A stretch of DNA of 5,824 nucleotides from an uncultured Bacteroidota bacterium (GCA_937899145.1 CALBPW010000124.1:1-5824); one strand, 5' to 3'; shown: positions 1 through 5,824, counted from the stretch's first letter. Notes: generated from the letters alone by a model not told the origin. Numbers and translations: made by a program.

Positions 1-146
1 CGCTGCTGGTGGAAAATCCGGAAATGGTGTCGGTGCAGGTGAACGAGGAGTTTGCTGACCGCGACGATTGGGATAAAATATCGCTTAACGATGGCGACAA
101 AGTTGATTTTCTGTATTTTATGGGTGGCGGCCAATATCAGTTTTAA
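1..146 (+). CDS. ThiS/MoaD-like sulfur carrier protein with C-terminal tail, 3' end only
   Basis: This is the last 47 codons of a gene that begins before the window; the frame is set by the TAA at 144-146, with the first whole codon at 3. The visible part reads like the second half of a beta-grasp sulfur carrier: VSVQVNEEFADRDDW, then LNDGDKVDFLYFMGGG. The NDGD turn, hydrophobic strand and terminal glycines are typical of ThiS/MoaD. These carriers are adenylated at the C-terminal glycine by an E1-like enzyme and then hold sulfur as a thiocarboxylate. Here the glycines are not terminal: QYQF follows, so the protein as translated should be inactive until trimmed. The E1-like gene starts 21 bp downstream and a JAMM protease gene follows it, which fits a protease-matured carrier such as HcyS or QbsE. 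Cysteine, homocysteine, thiamine or another product cannot be told apart from this fragment. Family assignment is firm; the pathway is inferred. Confidence 0.85.
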   Translation, partial: LLVENPEMVSVQVNEEFADRDDWDKISLNDGDKVDFLYFMGGGQYQF

Positions 147-167
147 TTGATTCAAAAATTGCAGATT

Positions 168-977
168 ATGTTTGATTTTACCGAAGAACAATTACAGCGT
201 TACTCGCGCCACATCTTGCTGCAAGATGTTGGCGTTGAGGGCCAGGAAAAAATACTGAATGCCAAAGTTTTGGTTGTTGGCGCAGGCGGACTTGGTGCGC
301 CTGTATCGCTTTATTTGGCAGCCGCCGGCATCGGGCGCATTGGCATAATCGATGCCGATGTGGTTGACCTTTCAAACCTTCAGCGGCAAATTATACATTT
401 TACAAAAGATGTCGGGATAGCCAAAGTTGAAAGCGCCAAAGAAAAAATATCAGCAATAAACCCTGATGTTAAAGTAGATACATATCATACTTTTCTCGAC
501 TCGTCGAATGCGCTTGACATTATTAAAGAATACGACTTTGTGGTTGACGGAACCGATAATTTCCCTGTCAAATTTTTGATAAACGATGCATGCATAATGG
601 CAGGGAAACCATTCTCGCACGGAGGAATATTGCGATTCAACGGGCAAACATTCACACATTTGCCCGGAACGGCGTGCTACCGCTGCATGTTTAAAGAGCC
701 ACCCCCGGCAGGTGCTGTACCTACATGCTCACAGGCCGGTGTGCTTGGTGCGATTGCCGGTATGCTTGGGACTATTCAGGCTGCCGAAACCTTAAAATAC
801 TTTACCGGCGTTGGCGAGTTGCTCACAAACAAATTGCTCACTTTCAATGCCAAAACAATGGAATTCCGCACTGTCCCTGTCAAACATCGCGATAGCTGCG
901 AAATATGCGGCGGTAATCCTACCATCGAACATCTTATTGATTATGAACAAGCCGCATGTGATTTGAAAAATCATTAA
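168..977 (+). CDS. MoeB/ThiF/HesA-family E1-like adenylyltransferase for a sulfur carrier
   Basis: Cytoplasmic ATP-dependent enzyme that should adenylate the C-terminal glycine of the carrier encoded just upstream. With the ATG at 168 (269 aa), key residues fall on the numbering I recall for E. coli MoeB: R14, the nucleotide loop GAGGLG at 38-43, D62 after the second strand, N70, R73, K86 and D130. A structural zinc site is intact (CYRC at 170-173, CEIC at 244-247), and C187 in PTCSQAGVLG is the conserved cysteine of this family. No rhodanese domain follows, so sulfur must come from another protein. The frame stays open to a TTG at 147 directly after the carrier stop, but the added MIQKLQI has no family counterpart, so ATG 168 is preferred. 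No Shine-Dalgarno site is visible, as is normal in Bacteroidota. The protease gene begins 19 bp after the stop. Sequence alone could support a MoeB (molybdopterin) role; the neighbours favour an HcyF/QbsC-like role. Confidence 0.93.
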   Translation: MFDFTEEQLQRYSRHILLQDVGVEGQEKILNAKVLVVGAGGLGAPVSLYLAAAGIGRIGIIDADVVDLSNLQRQIIHFTKDVGIAKVESAKEKISAINPDVKVDTYHTFLDSSNALDIIKEYDFVVDGTDNFPVKFLINDACIMAGKPFSHGGILRFNGQTFTHLPGTACYRCMFKEPPPAGAVPTCSQAGVLGAIAGMLGTIQAAETLKYFTGVGELLTNKLLTFNAKTMEFRTVPVKHRDSCEICGGNPTIEHLIDYEQAACDLKNH

Positions 978-996
978 CCACTGAAAAACTAAAATT

Positions 997-1383
997 ATGC
1001 AAATAGATAAAAAAGTTATAGATGAGATTATAGAGCAAGCGCAAAAAGATGCTCCAAACGAGTCGTGTGGCTACTTGTTAGGCAACAACGATGTGGTAAC
1101 AGAAAACTATTGGATGGAGAATACCGACCACTCGTCTGAGCATTTCAGTTTTTCGCCTAAAGACCAATTTGCGGCCCTGCGTTATGCCCGCGAACACGGA
1201 TTGCAGATTTTAGCCAATTGGCATAGCCATCCCGCTTCGCCGTCGCGCCCATCGGCTGAAGACCTGCGCCTTGCCAACGACCCAACCATTCGCTATGCCA
1301 TACTTTCGCTGCACGAAGGCATACATCTTAACTCGTTCAAAATTATAAATGGCGAAGTGGCGGATAAGCAAAGTCATCTTTAA
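997..1383 (+). CDS. JAMM/MPN+ zinc metalloprotease, Mec/HcyD/QbsD-like
   Basis: A 128-aa single-domain JAMM (JAB1/MPN+) peptidase, the usual size of bacterial Mec-type proteins. The motif is complete: catalytic E22 in NESCGYLLG, zinc ligands H76 and H78 in NWHSHP, S86 in PSAED, and zinc ligand D89. N42-T43 and the HFSFSP stretch at 49-54 resemble the Mec family. No signal peptide, so it acts in the cytoplasm. Relatives either remove C-terminal residues from a sulfur carrier to expose Gly-Gly (QbsD, HcyD) or release an amino acid made on the carrier (Mec acting on CysO-cysteine). The upstream carrier has residues beyond its glycines, so tail removal is the more likely job; this is inference. 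It is third in a tight gene set (19 bp after the E1-like gene) and probably the last, since a terminator-like hairpin begins 43 bp after its stop. No sign of damage. Confidence 0.92.
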   Translation: MQIDKKVIDEIIEQAQKDAPNESCGYLLGNNDVVTENYWMENTDHSSEHFSFSPKDQFAALRYAREHGLQILANWHSHPASPSRPSAEDLRLANDPTIRYAILSLHEGIHLNSFKIINGEVADKQSHL

Positions 1384-1425
1384 AAAACACAGATAGAAAG
1401 TAGCCATCTTAACAGTTTTCGGTGT

Positions 1426-1486
1426 AACCGCAAACGCCAATCAATCAGCATAATACCTGATTCCGGCATTTGCGGTTTCATTTTTT
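1426..1486 (+). terminator. Rho-independent-type terminator after the metalloprotease gene
   Basis: Left arm AACCGCAAACGCC (1426-1438) pairs with GGCATTTGCGGTT (1465-1477) at 12 of 13 positions; the exception is C1435 opposite A1468. Inside, AATCAG (1443-1448) pairs perfectly with CTGATT (1457-1462) around an 8-nt loop, so the structure is a two-part hairpin with a small internal loop. A T-rich stretch (TTTCATTTTTT, 1476-1486) follows at once. Position 43 bp after the protease stop and orientation both fit the end of the sulfur-carrier transcript. The outer arms also give the minus strand a hairpin, but without a comparable T run. Confidence 0.75.
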
Positions 1487-1498
1487 GCCGATAAAACA

Positions 1499-1550
1499 CA
1501 TACCAAACCTATGGTATGCCAAATGCCCGATAAAAGGGATTTGCCGCATA
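1499..1550 (+). other. Two overlapping, mutually exclusive hairpins
   Basis: Hairpin A: CATACCA (1499-1505) pairs perfectly with TGGTATG (1512-1518), loop of 6. Hairpin B: TATGC (1515-1519) pairs with GCATA (1546-1550), CAAAT (1520-1524) with ATTTG (1539-1543), and CCC (1526-1528) with GGG (1536-1538), loop of 7, with bulges at 1525 and 1544-1545. They share 1515-1518, so only one can form fully. They could be a regulatory switch in a read-through transcript or DNA operator sites, because the candidate promoter overlaps hairpin B. Function unknown. Confidence 0.45.
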
Positions 1551-1570
1551 CTCAAAACATCAGATTTTTG
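1540..1570 (+). promoter_or_regulatory. Candidate Bacteroides-type promoter for the binding-protein gene
   Basis: TTTG at 1540-1543 could be the -33 element. GATTTTTG at 1563-1570 matches the -7 consensus TAnnTTTG except for its first base, and the spacer is 19 bp, within the usual range. It lies after the terminator and about 135 bp before the ATG at 1707, where a new transcript would be expected. Such short motifs also occur by chance in AT-rich DNA. Confidence 0.4.
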
Positions 1571-1706
1571 CATCGAGAAAAAAAGAGAATTATGAAAAGG
1601 AATTTGCAAAACCGAATGCGCCGATGTACGCGCAAAAACACAACAATTTGAAACCAAACCGAATTTAAAAGAAAAACCAAACAACAAATTTTAAAAAACA
1701 CTTAAA

Positions 1707-2588
1707 ATGAAACAGATACAAATAATTATAGCATTGCTTCTGACTGCAACAACAGTTAATGCCCAAACAGAAAAAATAACCATTCGCACATCCAACTTTG
1801 CGCGTCCGCTAATTGAAAAATTGGCAACTGAATATTCAAAATCGACACCTAATGCTGATGTAAAAGTAATTTCAAGCAAACCACAGACAACCGACAATTT
1901 TATCCAAGTAGTAACCGATGCTGATGGCGTGTTTTTTGCCCGTTATGCTGTTTTGCCAATAATTGCCTATAATCAAGAGGCATTGCAGATAATTGGGACA
2001 AACCGATTGAATACTAAAAAGATAAAAGAATTGCTTTTTGAAAAAGACAATTTATCGGACGATAAACGCGAATCTAAACTGGCTGGACTTCACGTTTATA
2101 CCGGAGCAAGCCAATACTCAGCGGCGCGTCTGTATGCCAACAAATTAGGACGGCAGCCATCGGAGTATCGAGGCAAACGCATACAGGGCGACGACATATA
2201 TATCAATTCAGCACTTACCCGCGATGCCTTATCGGTGGGCGTAAATTCACTTTCGAACATATACAACATCGAAAGCCGCCAATTAGTATCAGGCATTGCG
2301 CTGCTCCCGATTGATGCCGACAAACGTAGCCGGCAAATACTTGATACGGCTAATCTTGATGGCATTATCGCTCTGCTTGAGCAACGTCAAATTGATGAAA
2401 TTCCGACGGGGCGAGTCGGCTTTTCGTACAACAAAGCCAATGCGGCACTCAACAATTTTGTACACTGGGTACTCACCGATGGTGTTCAGTATCTGCACAA
2501 ATACGGACTGCTCCAACTTCAACCCAAAGATTTAGCGGAACAACGCCAATTTATTGAACAAAAAGAATTGGCTCAAAACGAAAAATAG
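1707..2588 (+). CDS. Exported PstS/Sbp-like periplasmic substrate-binding protein, free of sulfur amino acids
   Basis: 293 aa with a signal peptide (hydrophobic core 4-14, likely cut after VNA at 17-19, mature start Gln20). There is no lipobox cysteine, so it should be soluble in the periplasm. Several segments recall type 2 periplasmic binding proteins of the phosphate/sulfate group: ITIRTSNFARPLIEKLA near the mature start, YAVLPIIAYNQ at 80-90, VYTGASQYSAARLYANKLG at 130-148 (where PstS proteins have their SGT-type anion-binding loop), LLPIDADKRSR at 199-209, and a C-terminal FVHWVLTDGVQYLHKYGLL like the PstS ending. The ligand cannot be read from sequence; an oxyanion is a fair guess. After the signal peptide there is not one Cys or Met, as in the enterobacterial sulfate-binding protein. 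The ATG follows an A-rich leader without a Shine-Dalgarno site. It sits 125 bp before a SusC-like receptor and no ABC permease or ATPase gene is present here, so its inner-membrane partner must be elsewhere, if there is one. Confidence 0.8.
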   Translation: MKQIQIIIALLLTATTVNAQTEKITIRTSNFARPLIEKLATEYSKSTPNADVKVISSKPQTTDNFIQVVTDADGVFFARYAVLPIIAYNQEALQIIGTNRLNTKKIKELLFEKDNLSDDKRESKLAGLHVYTGASQYSAARLYANKLGRQPSEYRGKRIQGDDIYINSALTRDALSVGVNSLSNIYNIESRQLVSGIALLPIDADKRSRQILDTANLDGIIALLEQRQIDEIPTGRVGFSYNKANAALNNFVHWVLTDGVQYLHKYGLLQLQPKDLAEQRQFIEQKELAQNEK

Positions 2589-2605
2589 TCATTAGTAATT
2601 GTTTT

Positions 2606-2638
2606 GGGAGAAAACAAGGACCCACTGGCTTTTCTCCC
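2606..2638 (+). terminator. Perfect 9-bp hairpin after the binding-protein gene (terminator or attenuator)
   Basis: GGGAGAAAA (2606-2614) pairs perfectly with TTTTCTCCC (2630-2638) around a 15-nt loop, starting 18 bp after the stop codon. The sequence after it (TATTTCTTA) is only weakly T-rich, so termination would be partial. It could lower receptor expression relative to the binding protein, or protect the 3' end of a processed message. Confidence 0.5.
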
Positions 2639-2644
2639 TATTTC

Positions 2645-2680
2645 TTATCACAGCGCAATTTATCATCTGCACTGTGATAA
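2645..2680 (+). other. Perfect 9-bp inverted repeat upstream of the SusC-like gene
   Basis: TTATCACAG (2645-2653) is the exact reverse complement of CTGTGATAA (2672-2680). After one mismatch the stem continues with GCA/TGC (2655-2657 with 2668-2670), leaving a 10-nt loop. It ends 33 bp before the receptor ATG. It may be an RNA hairpin in the receptor leader or a dyad bound by a regulator. The TCACA and TGTGA halves are in the opposite order to a CRP site, so it is not called as one. Confidence 0.5.
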
Positions 2681-2713
2681 TGGGGAAACTACATCCTTTT
2701 AAATATAAAACCG

Positions 2714-5700
2714 ATGAAAAAAATATTAGTATCAATTGTAATAATTGTATTGTCAATACAAGCCATTGCCCAAGTGACAATAACAGGTCGTGTAACCGAT
2801 GCTGCCAATGGTGAGCCACTTGTTGGAGCTACAGTAGTATCAACTCAAGGACGCGAACGCGGAACAATTACTGACTACGACGGAAATTTTACACTTACCA
2901 CAAAATCAACTTTACCAATAACCATCAATGTTCAGTTTATCGGTTACCGGCCGCAAGAGATTGACGTTTATGATGCCGATGAGCCGATTGAAATTCAGCT
3001 TGCCGACAATTCGACAAAACTTGGCGAGGTGGTTGTTGTTGGCTATGGAACGCAAAAGCGGACGCAACTGACAGGTTCGGTAACAACTGTCAAAGCCGAT
3101 GTAATATCGCGTTCAGCGGCACCAACAATGGATAAAGCATTGAGTGGGCAAGTTGCGGGTTTGGCTGTTACGGCATCAAGCGGACAGCCGGGAGCCGATA
3201 GCCACATACGCATTCGCGGTGGCAACTCAGTAAATGCCAGCAACGAACCTCTATATGTTATTGATGGCTTCATCTATTTTAAAGATGCGGCAAATAGCGG
3301 CACCGGACTTGGCGCAATCGACGGCAGCCTTAATCCGCTTGCCACCATCAACCCAAGCGACATTGAGAGCATCGAGGTGCTTAAAGATGTGTCGGCAACG
3401 GCTATATACGGCTCACGCGGTGCCAATGGTGTCATCATCATAACAACAAAAAAAGGCGCACAAGGCGAAAAACAAGGCAATATTCTTTATGGTTACAGTC
3501 TTGGATTCAGCAAGATAAGCAAAAAGTTAGATTTACTTGACGCATCGGAATGGGCATCGTTTCAGAAGAGATATTTCGGAAACAAAGGCGGATATACCGA
3601 CGAACAGATAGCCAACTTAGGCAAAGGGACCGATTGGCAAGATGCTGTGCTGCGTACAGCCGTACAACAGGTACACGAACTTAGTGCCAATGGCGGTACC
3701 GAAAAAGGGCGATATGCCTTTTCAGCCAACTACACCGACCAGGACGGAATAGTGTTAAACTCTGGTTTTCAGCGATATAACTTCCATATAAACATTGAAT
3801 GGGAAGCTCGCAAAAATCTGCAATTCGGCATCAATTCGACATACGGAAGGCTGAAACAAAAGGGAATGACCACAACCGAGGAGCAAGTTTTCAACTCATC
3901 GCCTTTTTCGGCAGGCATAACCAATAGCTTTGTTTACGCATTGCTTATGCCACCTGTGGTTAGCGTGTATAATACCGACGGAAGTTACAATTTCAGCAAT
4001 CCGTATGAGTATGCCTATTTTGCCATCGGCAATCACTCTTCAAACCCTGTATATGACTTGAAAGAGAGCGTTGCCGAAAACATCAATAACTACTTGCTTT
4101 CAAATGTTTGGGCAAGTTACAAGATTGGTGTCTTGACGCTGAAAGCATCAGTTGGGCTGAACAGCGAAAAACTGACACAAAACTATTTTTCAGGAGCTTA
4201 CACCTCGCTTGGCTTGGCCACCGAAGGCATTGGCGGAACAGGCAACCGCCAAACCGACGTGTGGCAACAAGAGTACACTGCGGCGTGGCAAAAAGAATTT
4301 CTTGGCATTCACTCGCTCGACTTGTTAGCCGGCTACACTCGCCAAACATCGACATCGACATATAGTGCGACACGCACCAACCACTACACTAACGAAACCC
4401 TAAAGCAGTATAATTTGGGCGATGGGGCAAACATTTATACACCCAAAACAGGCATCAGCGAGTCGGAACTGAACTCGCTCATTGCACGCGCCAACTATAC
4501 ATTGCTCAATCGCTACAATCTGACAGCAACATTCCGCGCCGATAATAGTAGCCGTTTTGCCCATAATCACAGGTGGGGATATTTTCCATCGGTAGGTTTT
4601 TCGTGGAATATTGATAATGAGGATTTTATGCTCGGCGTGCCTAATATCGATTATCTGAAACTCAGACTGACAGGCGGATTGGTTGGAAATCAAGAGATTA
4701 GCGATTACGCTTTCTCAACATCTTATTCCACAGGTTCGTACGGTGGTTCAAGCAGCTATGCCAAACAAAATACAGCTAACGACAATCTGAAATGGGAAAC
4801 AACAGCAAGCTACAACGCCGGTATCGACTTGGGGCTTTTCAACGAGCGCTTGGGCATAATCTTCGATATTTATTACAAAAAGACAAGCGATCTGCTGCTC
4901 GTTGTGCCAATGGGATTTTCAAGTGGTGTTACATCGCAATTGCAGAATGTTGGCAATGTGGTTAATAAGGGTATTGAACTGTCGGTAAACGGCATCATTT
5001 ATCAAAACAAGGAGCTGTTGTGGACGGCATCGGCAAACATAGCGCACAACAACAATACCATAACCGACATGGGAACAACCGACAATATCATTCAAGGCTC
5101 TGATAATCAACAGATTTTGCGCAAAGGCGAAGCGCTTGGCTCATTCTATGGCTTAAAGTTTGCCGGCATTGTTCAAAACGATGAAGATGTCAGCAAACTG
5201 CCAACAACAAACGGAATGACACCCAAACCGGGCGATTTGAAATTCGCAGATAATGATGGGAACGGACGCATTGATGGCAAAGACCGCCAGATACTTGGCA
5301 GTATTCAGCCAAATCTTGTATATGGATTTTCGACACAGATAACTTATCGCAAGATAGATTTTTCGATTTCGTTTGCAGGCAGCCACGGAAACAAAGTTTA
5401 TAACGCACTTGGCCGCCGGCTCGAACTCACAGGCGATTCGTACAACGTGCTTTCAACCGTAAAAAACTCATGGACGGCTGAAAATGGAGGCAGCAGCCTG
5501 CCATTGGCAAGCAATGCACGCCCATTCTCTTACATCGATAGCCGATATGTGCAAAATGCCGGTTATCTGAAACTTCGTGATGTTACTATAGGGTATAAAA
5601 TAAAATTGCCTGAAGAGTGGAATGCAGGCGTCCGACTATATGTTACGGGCAGTAATTTGCTTACAATCACATCATATAAAGGTTATGACCCTGAAGTAGC

Positions 5701-5770
5701 AAGCGGAACCGATGATGGTGTGTACCCCACCTCGCGCAACGTGGTGTTTGGAGTCAAACTGTCGTTTTAA
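2714..5770 (+). CDS. SusC/RagA-family TonB-dependent outer-membrane receptor
   Basis: Complete 1018-aa outer-membrane transporter, normal length for SusC. Order of parts: signal peptide 1-19 (cut after AIA, mature Gln20); carboxypeptidase-regulatory-like beta-sandwich about 22-97 (ITGRVTDAANGEPLVGATV, then DYDGNF); the SusC signature LGEVVVVGYGTQKR at 103-116, where the TonB-contacting segment lies; plug about 117-248 with IRIRGG at 165-170, PLYVIDG at 179-185 and IESIEVLKDVSATAIYGSRG at 217-236; then the beta-barrel to the terminal aromatic VVFGVKLSF. The barrel has the usual late FADNDGNGRIDGKDRQILG motif. The family imports nutrients too large or too scarce for porins, with a SusD lipoprotein as lid. 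The substrate cannot be told from sequence; glycans are not implied by anything nearby. The upstream partner is a binding protein, not a sigma or anti-sigma pair. No Cys at all and only seven Met after the signal peptide. No frameshift seen. Confidence 0.95.
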   Translation: MKKILVSIVIIVLSIQAIAQVTITGRVTDAANGEPLVGATVVSTQGRERGTITDYDGNFTLTTKSTLPITINVQFIGYRPQEIDVYDADEPIEIQLADNSTKLGEVVVVGYGTQKRTQLTGSVTTVKADVISRSAAPTMDKALSGQVAGLAVTASSGQPGADSHIRIRGGNSVNASNEPLYVIDGFIYFKDAANSGTGLGAIDGSLNPLATINPSDIESIEVLKDVSATAIYGSRGANGVIIITTKKGAQGEKQGNILYGYSLGFSKISKKLDLLDASEWASFQKRYFGNKGGYTDEQIANLGKGTDWQDAVLRTAVQQVHELSANGGTEKGRYAFSANYTDQDGIVLNSGFQRYNFHINIEWEARKNLQFGINSTYGRLKQKGMTTTEEQVFNSSPFSAGITNSFVYALLMPPVVSVYNTDGSYNFSNPYEYAYFAIGNHSSNPVYDLKESVAENINNYLLSNVWASYKIGVLTLKASVGLNSEKLTQNYFSGAYTSLGLATEGIGGTGNRQTDVWQQEYTAAWQKEFLGIHSLDLLAGYTRQTSTSTYSATRTNHYTNETLKQYNLGDGANIYTPKTGISESELNSLIARANYTLLNRYNLTATFRADNSSRFAHNHRWGYFPSVGFSWNIDNEDFMLGVPNIDYLKLRLTGGLVGNQEISDYAFSTSYSTGSYGGSSSYAKQNTANDNLKWETTASYNAGIDLGLFNERLGIIFDIYYKKTSDLLLVVPMGFSSGVTSQLQNVGNVVNKGIELSVNGIIYQNKELLWTASANIAHNNNTITDMGTTDNIIQGSDNQQILRKGEALGSFYGLKFAGIVQNDEDVSKLPTTNGMTPKPGDLKFADNDGNGRIDGKDRQILGSIQPNLVYGFSTQITYRKIDFSISFAGSHGNKVYNALGRRLELTGDSYNVLSTVKNSWTAENGGSSLPLASNARPFSYIDSRYVQNAGYLKLRDVTIGYKIKLPEEWNAGVRLYVTGSNLLTITSYKGYDPEVASGTDDGVYPTSRNVVFGVKLSF

Positions 5771-5810
5771 ACCATAAACCAATTATTTAACAATATTATT
5801 TGCGATTTAA

Positions 5811-5824
5811 ATGAATGCGTGCCA
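5811..5824 (+). CDS. Possible start of the next gene (SusD-like expected), cut by the window end
   Basis: After a 40-bp AT-rich gap following the receptor stop, an ATG at 5811 opens a frame (MNAC...) that runs off the window; a second ATG at 5815 in another frame (MRA...) is equally possible. SusC genes are normally followed at once by a susD gene, which is the only reason to expect one. Four codons are too few to identify anything. Confidence 0.2.

Larger units (their letters stand above)
1384..1706 (+). other. 323-bp intergenic region between the sulfur-carrier unit and the uptake genes
   Basis: No convincing protein gene. It holds a terminator-like hairpin (1426-1486), two overlapping hairpins (1499-1550), a candidate promoter (1540-1570), a short GC-rich inverted repeat (TGCGC 1617-1621 with GCGCA 1630-1634, 8-nt loop), and an A-rich leader before the ATG at 1707. 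No tRNA and no riboswitch class I can recognise. Confidence 0.7.

Noticed and set aside
147..167. TTG at 147 as the start of the E1-like gene, directly after the carrier stop
   Set aside because: It adds seven residues with no family counterpart, whereas ATG at 168 puts the active-site residues on MoeB numbering.
1499..1550. Known riboswitch (cobalamin, SAM or similar) ahead of the uptake genes
   Set aside because: I see no conserved core of any class I know; the stems are short and the region may not be transcribed.
1592..1651. 19-codon Arg/Lys-rich reading frame (MKRNLQ...) after a purine-rich stretch at 1575-1589, as a leader peptide
   Set aside because: It is too short to support, has one Cys only, no run of regulatory codons and no clear link to a hairpin; chance is the simpler explanation.
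2645..2680. CRP-like operator, from the TCACA and TGTGA halves
   Set aside because: The halves are in the reverse order and too far apart for a CRP site; a hairpin or other dyad fits better.
4083..4373. Long open frames on the minus strand inside the receptor gene
   Set aside because: They show no recognisable domain and are antisense shadows of a well-conserved coding sequence.
2714..5770. Polysaccharide utilisation locus, suggested by the SusC-like receptor
   Set aside because: No glycoside hydrolase, sugar-binding protein or hybrid two-component regulator is visible, and SusD is not confirmed; SusC alone does not imply a glycan.

Overview
The window looks like a chromosomal piece of a Bacteroidota (Bacteroidales-type) genome. 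The evidence is a full SusC/RagA-type TonB-dependent receptor, A-rich gene leaders without Shine-Dalgarno sites, and a promoter-like site of the Bacteroides type (TTTG, 19 bp, then a near-match to TAnnTTTG). All genes are on the + strand and no reading frame is visibly broken.

Left part (1-1383): three closely spaced genes form a sulfur-carrier module. They are the 3' end of a ThiS/MoaD-like carrier whose Gly-Gly-Gly end is followed by four extra residues (QYQF), a MoeB/ThiF-type E1-like adenylyltransferase, and a small JAMM/Mec-type zinc metalloprotease. The likely scheme is that the protease trims the tail to expose the glycine end, the E1-like enzyme adenylates it, and the carrier then takes sulfur as a thiocarboxylate. 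This matches the logic of the HcyS/HcyF/HcyD (Wolinella), QbsE/QbsC/QbsD (Pseudomonas) and CysO/Mec (Mycobacterium) systems, which serve homocysteine, siderophore or cysteine synthesis. The acceptor enzyme and the sulfur donor are not in the window. A long two-part hairpin followed by a T run (1426-1486) appears to end this unit.

Middle (1384-1706): a 323-bp gap holds the terminator, two overlapping hairpins that cannot both form, and a candidate promoter for the next genes.

Right part (1707-5824): an exported PstS/Sbp-like periplasmic binding protein, then a 125-bp gap with two perfect 9-bp inverted repeats, then the complete SusC-like receptor. The next gene, possibly a SusD partner, may begin at the very end. 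The predicted mature binding protein (274 residues) has no cysteine and no methionine. The receptor has no cysteine and only seven methionines after its signal peptide. Absence of sulfur amino acids is a known property of sulfur-starvation proteins such as the enterobacterial sulfate-binding protein. Beside a sulfur-carrier module, it suggests (inference) that this pair takes up a sulfur source: the receptor across the outer membrane, the binding protein in the periplasm, and the left-hand module feeding sulfur into biosynthesis.
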